Shown: one piece after another, positions 10,102 through 19,852 of the stretch
Numbering within the stretch: position 1 is the stretch's first letter
Layout: every line of letters starts with the position of its first letter
Source: Stenotrophomonas indicatrix
GTDB taxonomy: Bacteria > Pseudomonadota > Gammaproteobacteria > Xanthomonadales > Xanthomonadaceae
DNA length: 64,000 bases
Reading direction: 5' to 3'
NCBI GenBank assembly: GCA_041545745.1
Contig: CP168152.1
Location: forward strand, 3,222,001 to 3,286,000
Program-made: the position numbers and the translations under genes
The notes under the pieces: model-generated
What the model was told of the DNA's origin: nothing
Seen by the model: only the letters and a program-made list of their open reading frames with translations
The model's database searches: none

Positions 10102-12906
10102 ATGTCTCGCCATCGCTCCACGCCTTCGCGTCACCCGCTGACCCTTGCCTTGATCGGCACCCTGCTCGCCTCTGGCGCAGCCTATGCGCAGGACAACGCG
10201 CCGACCCAGCTTGACCGCGTCACCGTCACCGGCTCACTGATCCCCCAGACGCAGATCGAGAACCACACACCGGTCCTGACCGTCACCGCCGAGGACATCC
10301 AGACCCGCGGCTTCACCAGCGTCGCCGACGTCCTGCAGCAGTCCTCGCTGTCCACTGGCGGCCTGCAGGGCGGGCAGACTTCCGCTTCGTTCACCCAGGG
10401 TGCCGAGGCAGCCGGCATGTTCGGGCTCAGCCCCGGCTACACCAAGTACCTGATCAACGGCCGCCCGATGCTCTCGTATCCGGCGCTGTACAACGGCAGC
10501 GACAGTTTCAACAACATCAGCGGCATTCCGATCGACATCGTCGAGCGCATCGAGATCCTGCCCGGCGGCCAGTCGTCGCTGTACGGTTCGGATGCGATCG
10601 CCGGCGTGGTCAACATCATCCTCAAGGAGCGCATGGACGGCGGCGTGCTCAATGTCCGTGGCGGCGCCTACTCCGAGGGCGGCGGCAACAGCGTGCGCGT
10701 GAGTGCGGCGCGCGGCTTCAATGGTGTCGATGATCGATTCAATGCGCTGGTCAACGTGCAGTACGAAAAGACCAGTCCGATCTGGGGCTACCAGCGCGAC
10801 CTGACCAAGGTCAACAACCCCGACGGCTACAGCCCCCAGTACGTCTCCAATGACTTCCTGGTGCTGCTGCCGGCCAACAGCAACCGCTACGCGATGATGG
10901 ACCCGAACCTGTGCGCCAACGTGGCGGGCCAGTTCGACGGCACCACCGTGCTCGGCACCCGGCCGACCGGCCAGGCCTGCGGTTCGGTCTATGGCACCGG
11001 CTACAAGACCATCAAGAACGGCAAGGAAAGCGGGCAGATCTACAGCTCGATGACCTTCGATGTGAACGACAACTTCCAGTTGTTCGGCGATGCGCTCTAC
11101 AGCCTGGAGGAAGTGAAGTACGCCACCGGCTCGAACTACACCTGGTGGGGCACCTCCTCCGGCTGGGGCCGCTTCTATGACCAGGACAGCGGCCAGTACC
11201 TGAACCTGCAACGCGTGTTCGCGCCGGAGGACATCGGCGCCGGCGGCTATCGCGACATCATGAACACCGATCGCAACAAGGCCTACCAGGTCACCCTCGG
11301 CGGTCGCGGCACGGCCGGCAACTGGGACTACAGCGCAAGCTTCACCCGCGGCGAGTACAAGCTGACCGAACGCAACTTCGTGCGCTGGAACGATCCGATC
11401 AACGACTACTTCGAGCAGCGTGTGCTGGGCCCGGTGCTGGGTACCACCAGTACCGGCTACGACATCTACAGCCCCGACTGGGAAGCGTTCTACTCTCCGC
11501 TGCCGAGCGGTGATTTCCAGAGCTTCACCGGCTACACCTACAGCCAGAGCCGGACCTGGCAGAACCTGCTGCGTGCGCAGGTCACCAACGGTTCGCTGTT
11601 CAAGCTGCCCGGCGGTGATGCCGGCTTCGCAGTGGTGGTCGAAGGTGGCAGCGAAGGCTGGGACTATACGCCGGATGCACGCCTGGTCGATGGCAGCGTC
11701 TGGGGCACCACCGCGGTTTCCGGCGCCGGTCATCGCAGCAACTATGCCGTGACCAGTGAACTGCGCATGCCGTTGCTGGAATCACTGACGGTGACCGGCT
11801 CCGGCCGCTACGACGCCTTCAAGATCGGCAGCAGCACCATCGACAAGGCAACCTACAGCGTCGGACTGGAATTCCGTCCGATCGACAGCCTGCTGTTCCG
11901 CGGCAAGTACGGTACGGCGTTCCGTGCGCCCACCCTGTCCGATGCCTTCCAGGGCGTCAGCGGTTACTACGCCAACGGCTCTACCGACTACTACCGTTGT
12001 GGCCAGCTTGGCTACGACCCGGCCAACACCACTGGTTGCCCGTATGACAGCGTGTCGGTATTCGGAACCCAGTCCGGCAATCCCGACCTGGAACCGATCA
12101 CCGCAGATGTCTGGAACGCGGGCATCGTCTGGGCTCCGATCAACAATCTTTCGGTGTCGGTGGACTACTACAACTGGAAGATCAAGAACGAGGTCAACAC
12201 CCTCAGCTCCGATCAGCTGCTGCTGGCCGAGTACTACTGCCGCAACGGCCAGACCAACAACACCTCGGCCAGCTGCCAGAACGTAACCGATTGGATCACC
12301 CGCGATTCTTCCGGCGTGCTCGATGAGATCTATACGCCGAAGATGAACGTGGCCAGCCAGAACCTGCAGGCGCTGACAGCCAGCTTCAAGTACGTGCAGG
12401 ACATCGGCCGCTTCGGTTCGCTGCAGTTCTCCGGCAACTACACCGACATGCTCAAGCGCGAACTGCAGCCACAGCCGGGCGATGAGTACCTGGACCTGCT
12501 GCGCGACCCGTATGCGATGTGGGTGTACGACTCGTACGCCAAGGTGCGCGCCGACGGCTCGATCGGCTGGGCCAAGGACAAGTGGACCACCACCCTGTAT
12601 GCCAACTACATCGGCAAGACGCCGAACTACATGGCCTACCTGGGCAATGGCTACGACTACGTCCACAGCTCCGGCTACAAGGCCGGCAAGTGGGGTTCGT
12701 ACACCACCTACAACCTCAGCGTGAACTATCGGGCGATGGACAACCTGACCCTGTCGCTGATGGTCAACAACGTGTTCAACAAGATGCCTGACAACCAGCG
12801 GTACAGCTTCTCCGGCACCAGCGGCCAGCCGTACAACAACTACCTGTACAACGCTTATGGCCGTGCCATCTACGTGCAGGCCAAGTACGAGTTCGGCAAC
12901 AACTGA
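10102..12906 (+). CDS. TonB-dependent receptor 3 of a tandem triplet
   Basis: A 934-residue outer-membrane receptor with signal peptide MSRHRSTPSRHPLTLALIGT... cleaved near ASGAAYAQ (about residue 30). The TonB-box-like LDRVTVTGS, plug and barrel are nearly colinear with receptors 1 and 2. The RHPLT pre-signal sequence is shared with receptors 2 and 5, with a variant RVPLT in receptor 4. Its ligand-side loop reads CGQLGYDPANTTGC. The end is EFGNN, again displacing the terminal Phe. The three genes almost certainly arose by tandem duplication and then diverged in loops. The ligand is unknown. Confidence 0.9.
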   Translation: MSRHRSTPSRHPLTLALIGTLLASGAAYAQDNAPTQLDRVTVTGSLIPQTQIENHTPVLTVTAEDIQTRGFTSVADVLQQSSLSTGGLQGGQTSASFTQGAEAAGMFGLSPGYTKYLINGRPMLSYPALYNGSDSFNNISGIPIDIVERIEILPGGQSSLYGSDAIAGVVNIILKERMDGGVLNVRGGAYSEGGGNSVRVSAARGFNGVDDRFNALVNVQYEKTSPIWGYQRDLTKVNNPDGYSPQYVSNDFLVLLPANSNRYAMMDPNLCANVAGQFDGTTVLGTRPTGQACGSVYGTGYKTIKNGKESGQIYSSMTFDVNDNFQLFGDALYSLEEVKYATGSNYTWWGTSSGWGRFYDQDSGQYLNLQRVFAPEDIGAGGYRDIMNTDRNKAYQVTLGGRGTAGNWDYSASFTRGEYKLTERNFVRWNDPINDYFEQRVLGPVLGTTSTGYDIYSPDWEAFYSPLPSGDFQSFTGYTYSQSRTWQNLLRAQVTNGSLFKLPGGDAGFAVVVEGGSEGWDYTPDARLVDGSVWGTTAVSGAGHRSNYAVTSELRMPLLESLTVTGSGRYDAFKIGSSTIDKATYSVGLEFRPIDSLLFRGKYGTAFRAPTLSDAFQGVSGYYANGSTDYYRCGQLGYDPANTTGCPYDSVSVFGTQSGNPDLEPITADVWNAGIVWAPINNLSVSVDYYNWKIKNEVNTLSSDQLLLAEYYCRNGQTNNTSASCQNVTDWITRDSSGVLDEIYTPKMNVASQNLQALTASFKYVQDIGRFGSLQFSGNYTDMLKRELQPQPGDEYLDLLRDPYAMWVYDSYAKVRADGSIGWAKDKWTTTLYANYIGKTPNYMAYLGNGYDYVHSSGYKAGKWGSYTTYNLSVNYRAMDNLTLSLMVNNVFNKMPDNQRYSFSGTSGQPYNNYLYNAYGRAIYVQAKYEFGNN

Positions 12907-12932
12907 TCCGTCGACGCCGTTTTTTCTGCAGC

Positions 12933-12960
12933 AAGAGACCCCGCTACGGCGGGGTCTCTT
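12933..12960 (+). terminator. Hairpin terminator of receptor 3
   Basis: A 12-bp stem AAGAGACCCCGC with loop TACG and its complement, 26 bp after the stop. The T-run is short (ends TCTCTTG), so termination may be weaker than at the other receptors. Confidence 0.8.
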
Positions 12961-13064
12961 GTATCGGTGGTGCGCACGCGGGGATATTCACGCGGAGTTG
13001 ACGGAAACCCGGGCTTCGTTCATCTTCCGGTCATGTTGCCGTGCCCCGCCACAAGGAACCGCTG

Positions 13065-15101
13065 ATGATGCAACTCCGATATACGCCTGCCCGCCTGGGT
13101 GCCGCCGTTTCAATGCTGCTGGGCCTGTGCGTCGGCCAAGCCGCCGCCGCGCCTCTGCCCGCAGAGGATTTCGCCAAGATTCCCGCGCTGCAGTCGGTCA
13201 CGATGAGTGCCGACGGCAAGCAGCTCGTCGCCATCATCGCCGCCCCCGGCAGCAACAACGCCGACACCGCGCTGGCCAACTGGAACCTGGACAACCTCGC
13301 CGCCGGGCCAGTGGCCATCACCCCGTCCGGCGATCGAATGAAATTCATCGCCGCCAGCGCGCTCAAGGCCGGCCGCAACCTGGTCATCAGCCGCCAGGAG
13401 TGGACCGGCAAGCTGGGCGGCTGCGGCGAAGGCAACAGTACCGGTGCCACCAAGACATTCCTGACCAAGGCCTACCTGACCGACGCCAGCCAGGCGAAGT
13501 TCGACGAGGCCTTTGCCAGCAACACGCGAACGCTGGGCGTCAGTGCCGATACCCTGCGCTGCCTGGAACTGGCCGGCACCGCTTCGCTGGTACACCAGCT
13601 GCCGCTGGACCCGGACCGGGTCATCATCAACCAGCTCAATGAAGCCACCCTGCAAGCCAACTACTATCGCTTCAACCTGCGCACCGGCCAGACCGAACTG
13701 CTGTTCAAGGGCAACTCGCGTACAACCCCGGGCCTTTTCCACCCGCGCACCGGCGAAGTGGTGACCCAGACCCAGATCGAATCCAGCGGCTCGGACGATT
13801 TCGAACAGCGCGTGCTGATCAAGAACAGCGCCGGCCAGTTCGAGGTCCATGCGCCGCTGACCACCAAGCTGAGCGAACGCTACACAGTGGACGTGGTCGG
13901 CATCGACGATGAAAGCGGCAAACTGTATGTACTGACCGACCAGTTCTCTGATCTGGTGCAGGCCCGCCTGTACGACCCGGTCAAGAAAGAGTTCGACAAG
14001 GAGCCATTGGCCGCCCACCCGACCTTCTCCATCAGTTCGCTGATCCTTGGCACGCGCAAGAGCAACTTCAACCAGGTGCTGGGCTTCTACATCGACGGAC
14101 CGCAGCGCCAGGCGATCTACGTCGATCCGCAGATGAAGGGCCTGCAGGAAGGCCTGCAGAAGGCCTATCCGGGCCTGACCATCTATATCACCGGCTACAA
14201 CGACGATCTCTCGCGCGTACTGTTCACCACTGAAAGCAACCGCAACCCGAAGAGCTATTACATCCTGGCCGACCGCAAGGATGTGATGCCGCTGGGCAGC
14301 GAACGTCCCTGGGTGGACAGCAAGCAGATCGGCGAGCAGCGCTGGGTGACCTACACCGCCCGCGATGGCCAGCAGATCCCGGCGATCCTCGACCTGCCGG
14401 CAGGTTGGAAGCAGGGCGACGGCCCACTGCCGACACTGGTGCATCCGCATGGAGGACCGTGGGCTCGCGACTACACGGGCTGGGACGTGTCCGGCTGGGT
14501 GCCCTTCTTCACCTCGCGCGGTTATGCCGTTCTGCGACCGCAGTACCGTGGCAGCTCCGGCCTGGGCCGCAAGCTGTGGCTGGCAGGCGATGGTCAGTGG
14601 GGCCAGAAGATGCAGGACGACAAGGACGATGGTGCCGCGTGGCTGGTATCGCAGGGCATCGCGGCGAAGGATCGCATCGCGATCTTCGGCTACTCCTATG
14701 GCGGCTTCGCCGCGGCAGCGGCCACCGTACGCAGCCCATCGCCCTACCAGTGCGCCATCGCCGGTGCACCGGTCACCGATCTGGGCCGGTTGGGCACATC
14801 CTGGAGCCAGAACCGCCTGCAGCGCATTCTGCAGGGACGCACGGTGAAGGGCATGGACCCGATGCAGAACACGGCCAAGGCCACCATTCCACTGCTGACT
14901 TTCGTCGGCGACCGCGATGTGCGCACGCCGGCATTCCATGCCCGCAACTTCTACAGCGCAGTGCAGGGCAAGGTGCCGGCCAGGTTCGAATTGATCCCGG
15001 ACATGCCGCACAGCATGCCGTGGTACCCGCGCCACTTCCAGACGACCCTCACCCTGATGGCCGACTACCTGGCCAAGGACTGCGGGCCGGGCGGCCTGTA
15101 A
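13065..15101 (+). CDS. Exported S9-family serine peptidase (prolyl oligopeptidase/acylaminoacyl peptidase type)
   Basis: A 678-residue S9 peptidase predicted to be exported. The signal peptide runs to about residue 29 (CVGQAAAA). A long N-terminal region, expected to be a beta-propeller that admits only small peptides, precedes the catalytic hydrolase domain. Its triad is Ser544 in GYSYGG, Asp618 in GDRDVRTP and His649 in DMPHSMPW. ATG 13065 is chosen because AAGGA lies seven bases upstream; the in-frame 13041 start has none. It sits between TonB-dependent receptors with its own terminator, suggesting it trims peptides taken up into the periplasm. Specificity (dipeptidyl, acyl or prolyl) is not readable. 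Confidence 0.9.
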   Translation: MMQLRYTPARLGAAVSMLLGLCVGQAAAAPLPAEDFAKIPALQSVTMSADGKQLVAIIAAPGSNNADTALANWNLDNLAAGPVAITPSGDRMKFIAASALKAGRNLVISRQEWTGKLGGCGEGNSTGATKTFLTKAYLTDASQAKFDEAFASNTRTLGVSADTLRCLELAGTASLVHQLPLDPDRVIINQLNEATLQANYYRFNLRTGQTELLFKGNSRTTPGLFHPRTGEVVTQTQIESSGSDDFEQRVLIKNSAGQFEVHAPLTTKLSERYTVDVVGIDDESGKLYVLTDQFSDLVQARLYDPVKKEFDKEPLAAHPTFSISSLILGTRKSNFNQVLGFYIDGPQRQAIYVDPQMKGLQEGLQKAYPGLTIYITGYNDDLSRVLFTTESNRNPKSYYILADRKDVMPLGSERPWVDSKQIGEQRWVTYTARDGQQIPAILDLPAGWKQGDGPLPTLVHPHGGPWARDYTGWDVSGWVPFFTSRGYAVLRPQYRGSSGLGRKLWLAGDGQWGQKMQDDKDDGAAWLVSQGIAAKDRIAIFGYSYGGFAAAAATVRSPSPYQCAIAGAPVTDLGRLGTSWSQNRLQRILQGRTVKGMDPMQNTAKATIPLLTFVGDRDVRTPAFHARNFYSAVQGKVPARFELIPDMPHSMPWYPRHFQTTLTLMADYLAKDCGPGGL

Positions 15102-15122
15102 CCCACAGAGCACCCGATCAGC

Positions 15123-15153
15123 AACCCCGCCGGCTTAACCGGCGGGGTTTTTT
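15123..15153 (+). terminator. Rho-independent terminator of the S9 peptidase gene
   Basis: AACCCCGCCGG, loop CTTAA, CCGGCGGGGTT followed by Ts to 15153. Confidence 0.93.
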
Positions 15154-15281
15154 AATGCCCGAATTCCTGAATTCCCCCTTAGCAACAACAAGTTACGAGA
15201 CGTATCCATTCATGTTGCATTTACTTTACGCCACACATACACTCCATTAACCGAAGCATAACAAGTGGGGATCACGACGAA

Positions 15282-18134
15282 ATGCGCAACGCCAACCGCC
15301 ATATCAAGCCAAGCCGCGTACCACTGACTCTCGCTGTGCTGGCCTGTCTCCAGGTCGCACCGGCAATGGCCCAGGAGACCACCCAGCAGGAAGCAAAGGC
15401 GTCAAGCACTTCTTCCTCCAACCAGCGTGCGACCGACCTTGACAAGGTCACCGTCACCGGCTCGTTGATCCGCCGTGCGGACTACGAAACCACCTCACCG
15501 GTGTTCACCATCAACGCCGAGACCAACGCCAAGCAGGGCCAGGTCAACGTCGCCGAGTTCCTGCAGAAGTCGGCCATTGGCTCGGCTGAAACGCAGATCA
15601 CCCACCAGTTCGGCGGTTTCGTCGTCGACGGCGGCACCGGCGTGCAGACCGTTTCGCTGCGCGGCCTGGGTGCAAACCGCACCCTGGTGCTGCTGGATGG
15701 CCAGCGTCCGGGCCCGGCCGGTACCCGCGGCGCCGTCGGCGCCTTCGACCTGAACGTCATTCCGACCGCGATCCTGCAGCGCGCCGAGATCGTGAAGGAC
15801 GGTTCGTCCTCCATCTACGGCTCCGATGCGGTGGCTGGTGTGGTCAACCTGATCACCAAGAAGAACATCGAGCGTCCGGAACTGACCGTCACCGGCCGCG
15901 TGCCGACCGAGGGCGGTGGCGAAGTGTTCTCGGCGTCGCTGGCCAATGGCTGGAACTTCGAGAAGGGCAGCATCATCGCTGCCGTCGAGTGGTATCAGCA
16001 CAACGAGCTGACCCGCGGCGACCGCGACTTCCTCAACTGCAGCAACGACCTGATCAAGGACGCCGACGGCAACCGCATCGACCGCGAAGATCGTTCGCTC
16101 AATGCCGGTACGCCGCTGGCCAACTGCAACAACATGCTGCACAACGTGGTCGACATCGGCAGCACCCGCTACGTGCCATCGGGTGATGGCAGCACCGTCG
16201 GCCCGCTGCCGGGCTACCGCCCGCGCAAGACCCAGAACTACACGCGCGGCCAGGCCTTCTACGATGAGCCGGTGAACTTCGCGCGCTGGGGCCAGGGCCA
16301 CATCATCAACAAGCAGGAACGCAAGACGGCCTACCTTGCCACCGACTTCGGCTTCGATTCGGTCAACTGGAAGACCCAGTTCCTGTTCAACCGCCGCGAG
16401 ACCGAGACGTTCTCCTGGCGCCAGTTCTTCCCGTATGCCTACGTTCCCGGCACCCAGATCGTCGCCAACCCGGTGATGCTGTTCAAGTCGCAGCAGGACA
16501 TCACCGTCGATTACTTCTACGCCGCGACCAAGCTTGATGGCCTGTTCAAAGGCACCGACACCTGGGCGTGGGAAGTCAACGCGAACTTCAGCCACTCCAA
16601 GGGCAAGTACGGCAACCTGGCCATCCAGGCCTCCAAGAGCGGCGACCTGGACTACACCGACGCTCCGCCGGCGGTGAACTACTTCGACCCGGACTACCTG
16701 AGCGGCCGCAAGGTCGACGAACTGGTCGACAAGCTGGGCGTGTGGGACTGGGGCAAGACCATCTACAAGCAGGCCACGATCAACGCGATCGTCAGCGGCG
16801 ACCTGTTTGAAATGCCGGCCGGCGCCGTGGGCGTGGCAGCTGGCCTGGAATACCGCTACTACTCGCTGAACGACCAGCCGAGCGAACTGTCCCGCACCGG
16901 CGACATCTGGGGCTCGTCTTCGGCTGACGTGACCAAGGGCAATGACAAGGTCAAGGAAGCCTTCGTCGAACTCGACGTGCCGCTGCTGAAGGGCCTGCCG
17001 GGCGTCGAGTCACTGAGCATCAATGCCTCGGGCCGCGTGTTCAAGTACGACACCGTGTCCGGCTCGGACAATGTCTGGAAGGTCGGCGTCAACTGGCAGA
17101 TCATCCCGGCATTGCGCGTGCGGGGTTCGATCGGCACCTCCTACCGCGCTCCCGGCCTGTACGAGCTGTACCTGGGCAACCAGACCGGCTTCTTCTCACA
17201 GGCAAATGATCCGTGCGTGCGCTGGGGCGAGAGCTCCAACACCAGCTACCAGGCCAACTGCGCAGCGGCAGGCATTCCGGCCAACTATGCCGGTGGTGGC
17301 AGCAGCGGCACCGTGTATGGCCAGGGCGGTGGCAACACGCTGATTCCGGAAACTTCGCGCGCGAAGACCGCCGGCATCGTGTTCACCCCGACCTTCGCCA
17401 ACCTGAGCGTGGCCATCGATTACTTCGACTATGAGGTGAGCGATGAAATCGCACAGCTGGGCAGCACCAACGTCCTGCGTGGCTGCTATGGCGGCTCGGT
17501 GTTCCCGAACAGCTACTGCGATCTGCTGACCCGCAATCCGGCCAATGCTACCCAGCCGTATGCGGTGACCGAGATCCAGAACAAGTTCATCAACATCAAC
17601 AAGCAGCGCACCCGTGGTTACGACCTGACCGCGAACTTCGACCACGACTTCTCGTTCGGCAAGTTCTCGGCCGAGACCCAGGTCACCTACACCATCGAAG
17701 ACACCCAGCAGGTGTTCTCCAGCGCCGCGGCCAGCGGCCTGACCTCGTCGGAACTGCTGGGAGATGTCGGCCGTCCGAAGGTCGTGGGCAACCTGGCACT
17801 GAGCCTGACCCGTGGCGACTGGTCGTACAACTGGCTGACCACCTACATCCACAAGACCGAAGACATCGATCTGGATCCGGTGTTCACCTACCAGGGCCGT
17901 CCGAACTCCTACCGTGACATCGTGGCCGACTCGCGTATCTACCACACCGCGTCGGTCAGCTACGCGCAGGCCGATTGGGAAATCCTGGTGGGCGTCAGCA
18001 ACATCTTCAACAAGACCCCGCCGCTGGTTTCCACCGGCGTGGCCGATTCCCGCTACGGCAACGTGCCGGCCTTCGCCACGCAGTACGACTACTACGGCCG
18101 CACCCCGTTCGTGCGTCTGAAGTACAAGTTCTGA
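15282..18134 (+). CDS. TonB-dependent receptor 4
   Basis: A 950-residue outer-membrane receptor of a different subgroup from the triplet. The signal peptide ends APAMAQ at about residue 30, followed by a Ser/Gln-rich stretch and the TonB-box-like LDKVTVTGS. The plug contains VVDGG and SLRGLGANRTLVLLDGQR, then YGSDAVAGVVNLITKK. The barrel ends VRLKYKF with the canonical terminal Phe. GTGGGG lies upstream of ATG 15282. The conserved upstream element is not recognisable here beyond a weak TTCATGTTGC match near 15210. An IS element begins 19 bp after the stop. Confidence 0.92.
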   Translation: MRNANRHIKPSRVPLTLAVLACLQVAPAMAQETTQQEAKASSTSSSNQRATDLDKVTVTGSLIRRADYETTSPVFTINAETNAKQGQVNVAEFLQKSAIGSAETQITHQFGGFVVDGGTGVQTVSLRGLGANRTLVLLDGQRPGPAGTRGAVGAFDLNVIPTAILQRAEIVKDGSSSIYGSDAVAGVVNLITKKNIERPELTVTGRVPTEGGGEVFSASLANGWNFEKGSIIAAVEWYQHNELTRGDRDFLNCSNDLIKDADGNRIDREDRSLNAGTPLANCNNMLHNVVDIGSTRYVPSGDGSTVGPLPGYRPRKTQNYTRGQAFYDEPVNFARWGQGHIINKQERKTAYLATDFGFDSVNWKTQFLFNRRETETFSWRQFFPYAYVPGTQIVANPVMLFKSQQDITVDYFYAATKLDGLFKGTDTWAWEVNANFSHSKGKYGNLAIQASKSGDLDYTDAPPAVNYFDPDYLSGRKVDELVDKLGVWDWGKTIYKQATINAIVSGDLFEMPAGAVGVAAGLEYRYYSLNDQPSELSRTGDIWGSSSADVTKGNDKVKEAFVELDVPLLKGLPGVESLSINASGRVFKYDTVSGSDNVWKVGVNWQIIPALRVRGSIGTSYRAPGLYELYLGNQTGFFSQANDPCVRWGESSNTSYQANCAAAGIPANYAGGGSSGTVYGQGGGNTLIPETSRAKTAGIVFTPTFANLSVAIDYFDYEVSDEIAQLGSTNVLRGCYGGSVFPNSYCDLLTRNPANATQPYAVTEIQNKFININKQRTRGYDLTANFDHDFSFGKFSAETQVTYTIEDTQQVFSSAAASGLTSSELLGDVGRPKVVGNLALSLTRGDWSYNWLTTYIHKTEDIDLDPVFTYQGRPNSYRDIVADSRIYHTASVSYAQADWEILVGVSNIFNKTPPLVSTGVADSRYGNVPAFATQYDYYGRTPFVRLKYKF

Positions 18135-18204
18135 TCCGGCAGTAACAGCAGTTGACCCGTCCTGCCATAGGTTGACACCTATGGGGTGGATGATCCGGCC
18201 GCCG

Positions 18205-19080
18205 TCAGGCGGCCAAGGACGCCCGGTGCATCGCATCGGGCGTCTGCATTTTAAGGGACAGGTGGGGGCGCTCGGCGTTGTAGATCTCCACTGCCTCAGC
18301 CACCATCTGCCGAGCCTGTCCCAGGTCCCGTGGGCGACGGAGCAGAAACTCGCATTTGAGGATCCCGTTGATCCGCTCTGCCAGAGCGTTCTGATAGCAA
18401 TCGTAGCCGTCGGTCATGGAGCAGGTCAGGCCGTGCTTGGCATGGATCTTCTGATAGTTGTCCGAGCAGTACTGGATGCCCCGATCCGAATGGTGGATCA
18501 GCCGTTGCCTCGTTTTCCGGGTTTTCAGGGCCATCTCCAATGCCTGCGCGGTATGTTCGGTCTGCAGCGTCTCATTCACGCTCCAGCCTACGATCTTGCG
18601 TGACCACGCATCGGTAACAAGGCTCAGGTAAACGAACTTCCCATCTGTTGGTAGATAGGTGATGTCAGCCACCCACACCTGTTCGCAGCCACTGGGAACG
18701 ATGCATCCTTCACCGGATTTGAGCAGATTGGGATGCTTGCGGAAGCGATGATGGCTATCGGTCGTCTTGTGATACGCGCGGCGCTGCGGCACCAGCAAGC
18801 GCGCTTCTCGGAGCACGTCAAATAAACGATCGCGCCCCAGAGCGATCCCCGCCGCGTGCAGCTTCGGCTCAATCAGATGGTGCAGCTTGCGCGTACCGAC
18901 CCGAGGCTGGCGCGCGCGGCAGTCGCTCACCAGCGACAGTGCCGTAGCATCAGCAGCGTCTCGCCGCTGATGGCGGTGACCGGCCTGATAGAACGCCTGC
19001 CGACTGATGCCGAAATGGCGGCAAGCCCTTGCCACGCTTACGCCTTTGAGGCGCCCTTGCGTGAGGACTTGCCGGAAGGC
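18205..19080 (-). CDS. IS3-family transposase OrfB (left copy)
   Basis: The catalytic half of the transposase, made by -1 frameshifting from orfA at 19086-19080. It has an HTH_21-type region (GVSVARACRHFGISRQAFY) followed by a DDE integrase core: Asp in VWVADITYL, Asp in HHSDRGIQY and Glu in NALAERING, ending near HLSLKMQTPDAM. The reading frame is intact, so the element is probably functional. The coordinates mark the first codon after the shift, not an independent start. Confidence 0.92.
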   Translation of the reverse strand, partial: AFRQVLTQGRLKGVSVARACRHFGISRQAFYQAGHRHQRRDAADATALSLVSDCRARQPRVGTRKLHHLIEPKLHAAGIALGRDRLFDVLREARLLVPQRRAYHKTTDSHHRFRKHPNLLKSGEGCIVPSGCEQVWVADITYLPTDGKFVYLSLVTDAWSRKIVGWSVNETLQTEHTAQALEMALKTRKTRQRLIHHSDRGIQYCSDNYQKIHAKHGLTCSMTDGYDCYQNALAERINGILKCEFLLRRPRDLGQARQMVAEAVEIYNAERPHLSLKMQTPDAMHRASLAA

Positions 19081-19439
19081 TTTTTTACGATTTTTACCCC
19101 GTAATCCTCTTTGAGGACATCCACGATGGCCTCGAACAACTGCGCCTTCTCGTTTGCCTCCCGCAACTGGACCTGCAGGGCCTTGATCTGTTGTTCCGGC
19201 GTCAGCGGCTTGGCCGCCCCGGCTTTGGGGACAGTGCTCATGGGAGGCAATGATGCCCCAGCTGACCAATCCTGCCGACCATGCCGACGAAGCCAGGAAA
19301 GCACCGTGCTGCGCCCTTGGATCCCATAACGCTCCTGGGCCTTTTTGTAGGTCAGCTCCCCGCGCTCGACCTGGTCTACCACCGACAACTTGAAGGCCAG
19401 CGAGTAATCCCGTTGGCTGCGCCTGATTGTTGATTTCAT
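19038..19439 (-). CDS. IS3-family transposase OrfA (left copy)
   Basis: A 133-residue DNA-binding protein. It has an N-terminal helix-turn-helix (MKSTIRRSQRDYSLAFKLSV, then YGIQGRSTVLSWLRRHG) and a C-terminal leucine-zipper-like helix (about residues 80-112) typical of IS3-family OrfA. It is identical in sequence to the right copy as far as read. Confidence 0.92.
   Translation of the reverse strand: MKSTIRRSQRDYSLAFKLSVVDQVERGELTYKKAQERYGIQGRSTVLSWLRRHGRQDWSAGASLPPMSTVPKAGAAKPLTPEQQIKALQVQLREANEKAQLFEAIVDVLKEDYGVKIVKKPSGKSSRKGASKA
19080..19086 (-). other. Programmed -1 frameshift site (left IS)
   Basis: A AAA AAG in the orfA reading frame on the minus strand, the classic slippery heptamer that yields the OrfAB fusion transposase. 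Confidence 0.85.
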
Positions 19440-19500
19440 TGAACATTCCTTTTCCAGAGGGAAAAGGTGTCAACCCAATTCAGGACGGGTCAAGTAACCC

Positions 19501-19532
19501 GGAAAGGGCGGCGCAAGCCGCCCTTTCCTTTT
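19501..19532 (+). terminator. Terminator originally belonging to receptor 4
   Basis: A 12-bp stem GGAAAGGGCGGC, loop GCAA, complement to 19528, then a short T-rich tail. Removing the IS and one AGT repeat would place it about 24 bp after the receptor 4 stop. The following stretch 19533-19852 shows no convincing gene; its last third is AT-rich promoter-like DNA for receptor 5. Confidence 0.85.
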
Positions 19533-19852
19533 GCGGGCCTGCCCCCTCCTCCTCCCTCGATCACGGCCCGACGCTGGCCTGGCTTTGCAATGGCTGCCAG
19601 AAAGATCAAGAGAGGCAGGGAGAACGGCATCAATGGAGCTGTCTGGCGTCCTCGCTACGCCTCTCCTTGAGGCAAGCGCCCCACCCGCCAACCGCCAGAT
19701 TGCGCAAAGGTGCGCTTAACACCCAATTCATAAAGCGAAGAGAAAACAAAGTTCGCTTATCACAACTGAGACTAAACCCCTGTAATTGTTGCAATTTGAT
19801 GATCGAGAACCCCTCATTCCACAAGGAAATGTGACGAACCCATGCTTTTTCC

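Larger units (their letters stand above)
18153..19492 (-). mobile_element. IS3-family insertion sequence, left copy
   Basis: A 1,340-bp element with imperfect 27-bp terminal inverted repeats beginning TGACCCGTCCTG. It is flanked by a 3-bp direct repeat AGT (18150-18152 and 19493-19495), so it is an intact insertion. It encodes orfA and orfB joined by a -1 frameshift. It is in inverse orientation to the copy at 27479-28818. At least two bases differ: this copy gives PKLHAAG and QYCSDN where the other gives PKLQAAG and QYCLDN. It landed between receptor 4 and that gene's terminator at 19501. Confidence 0.95.
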
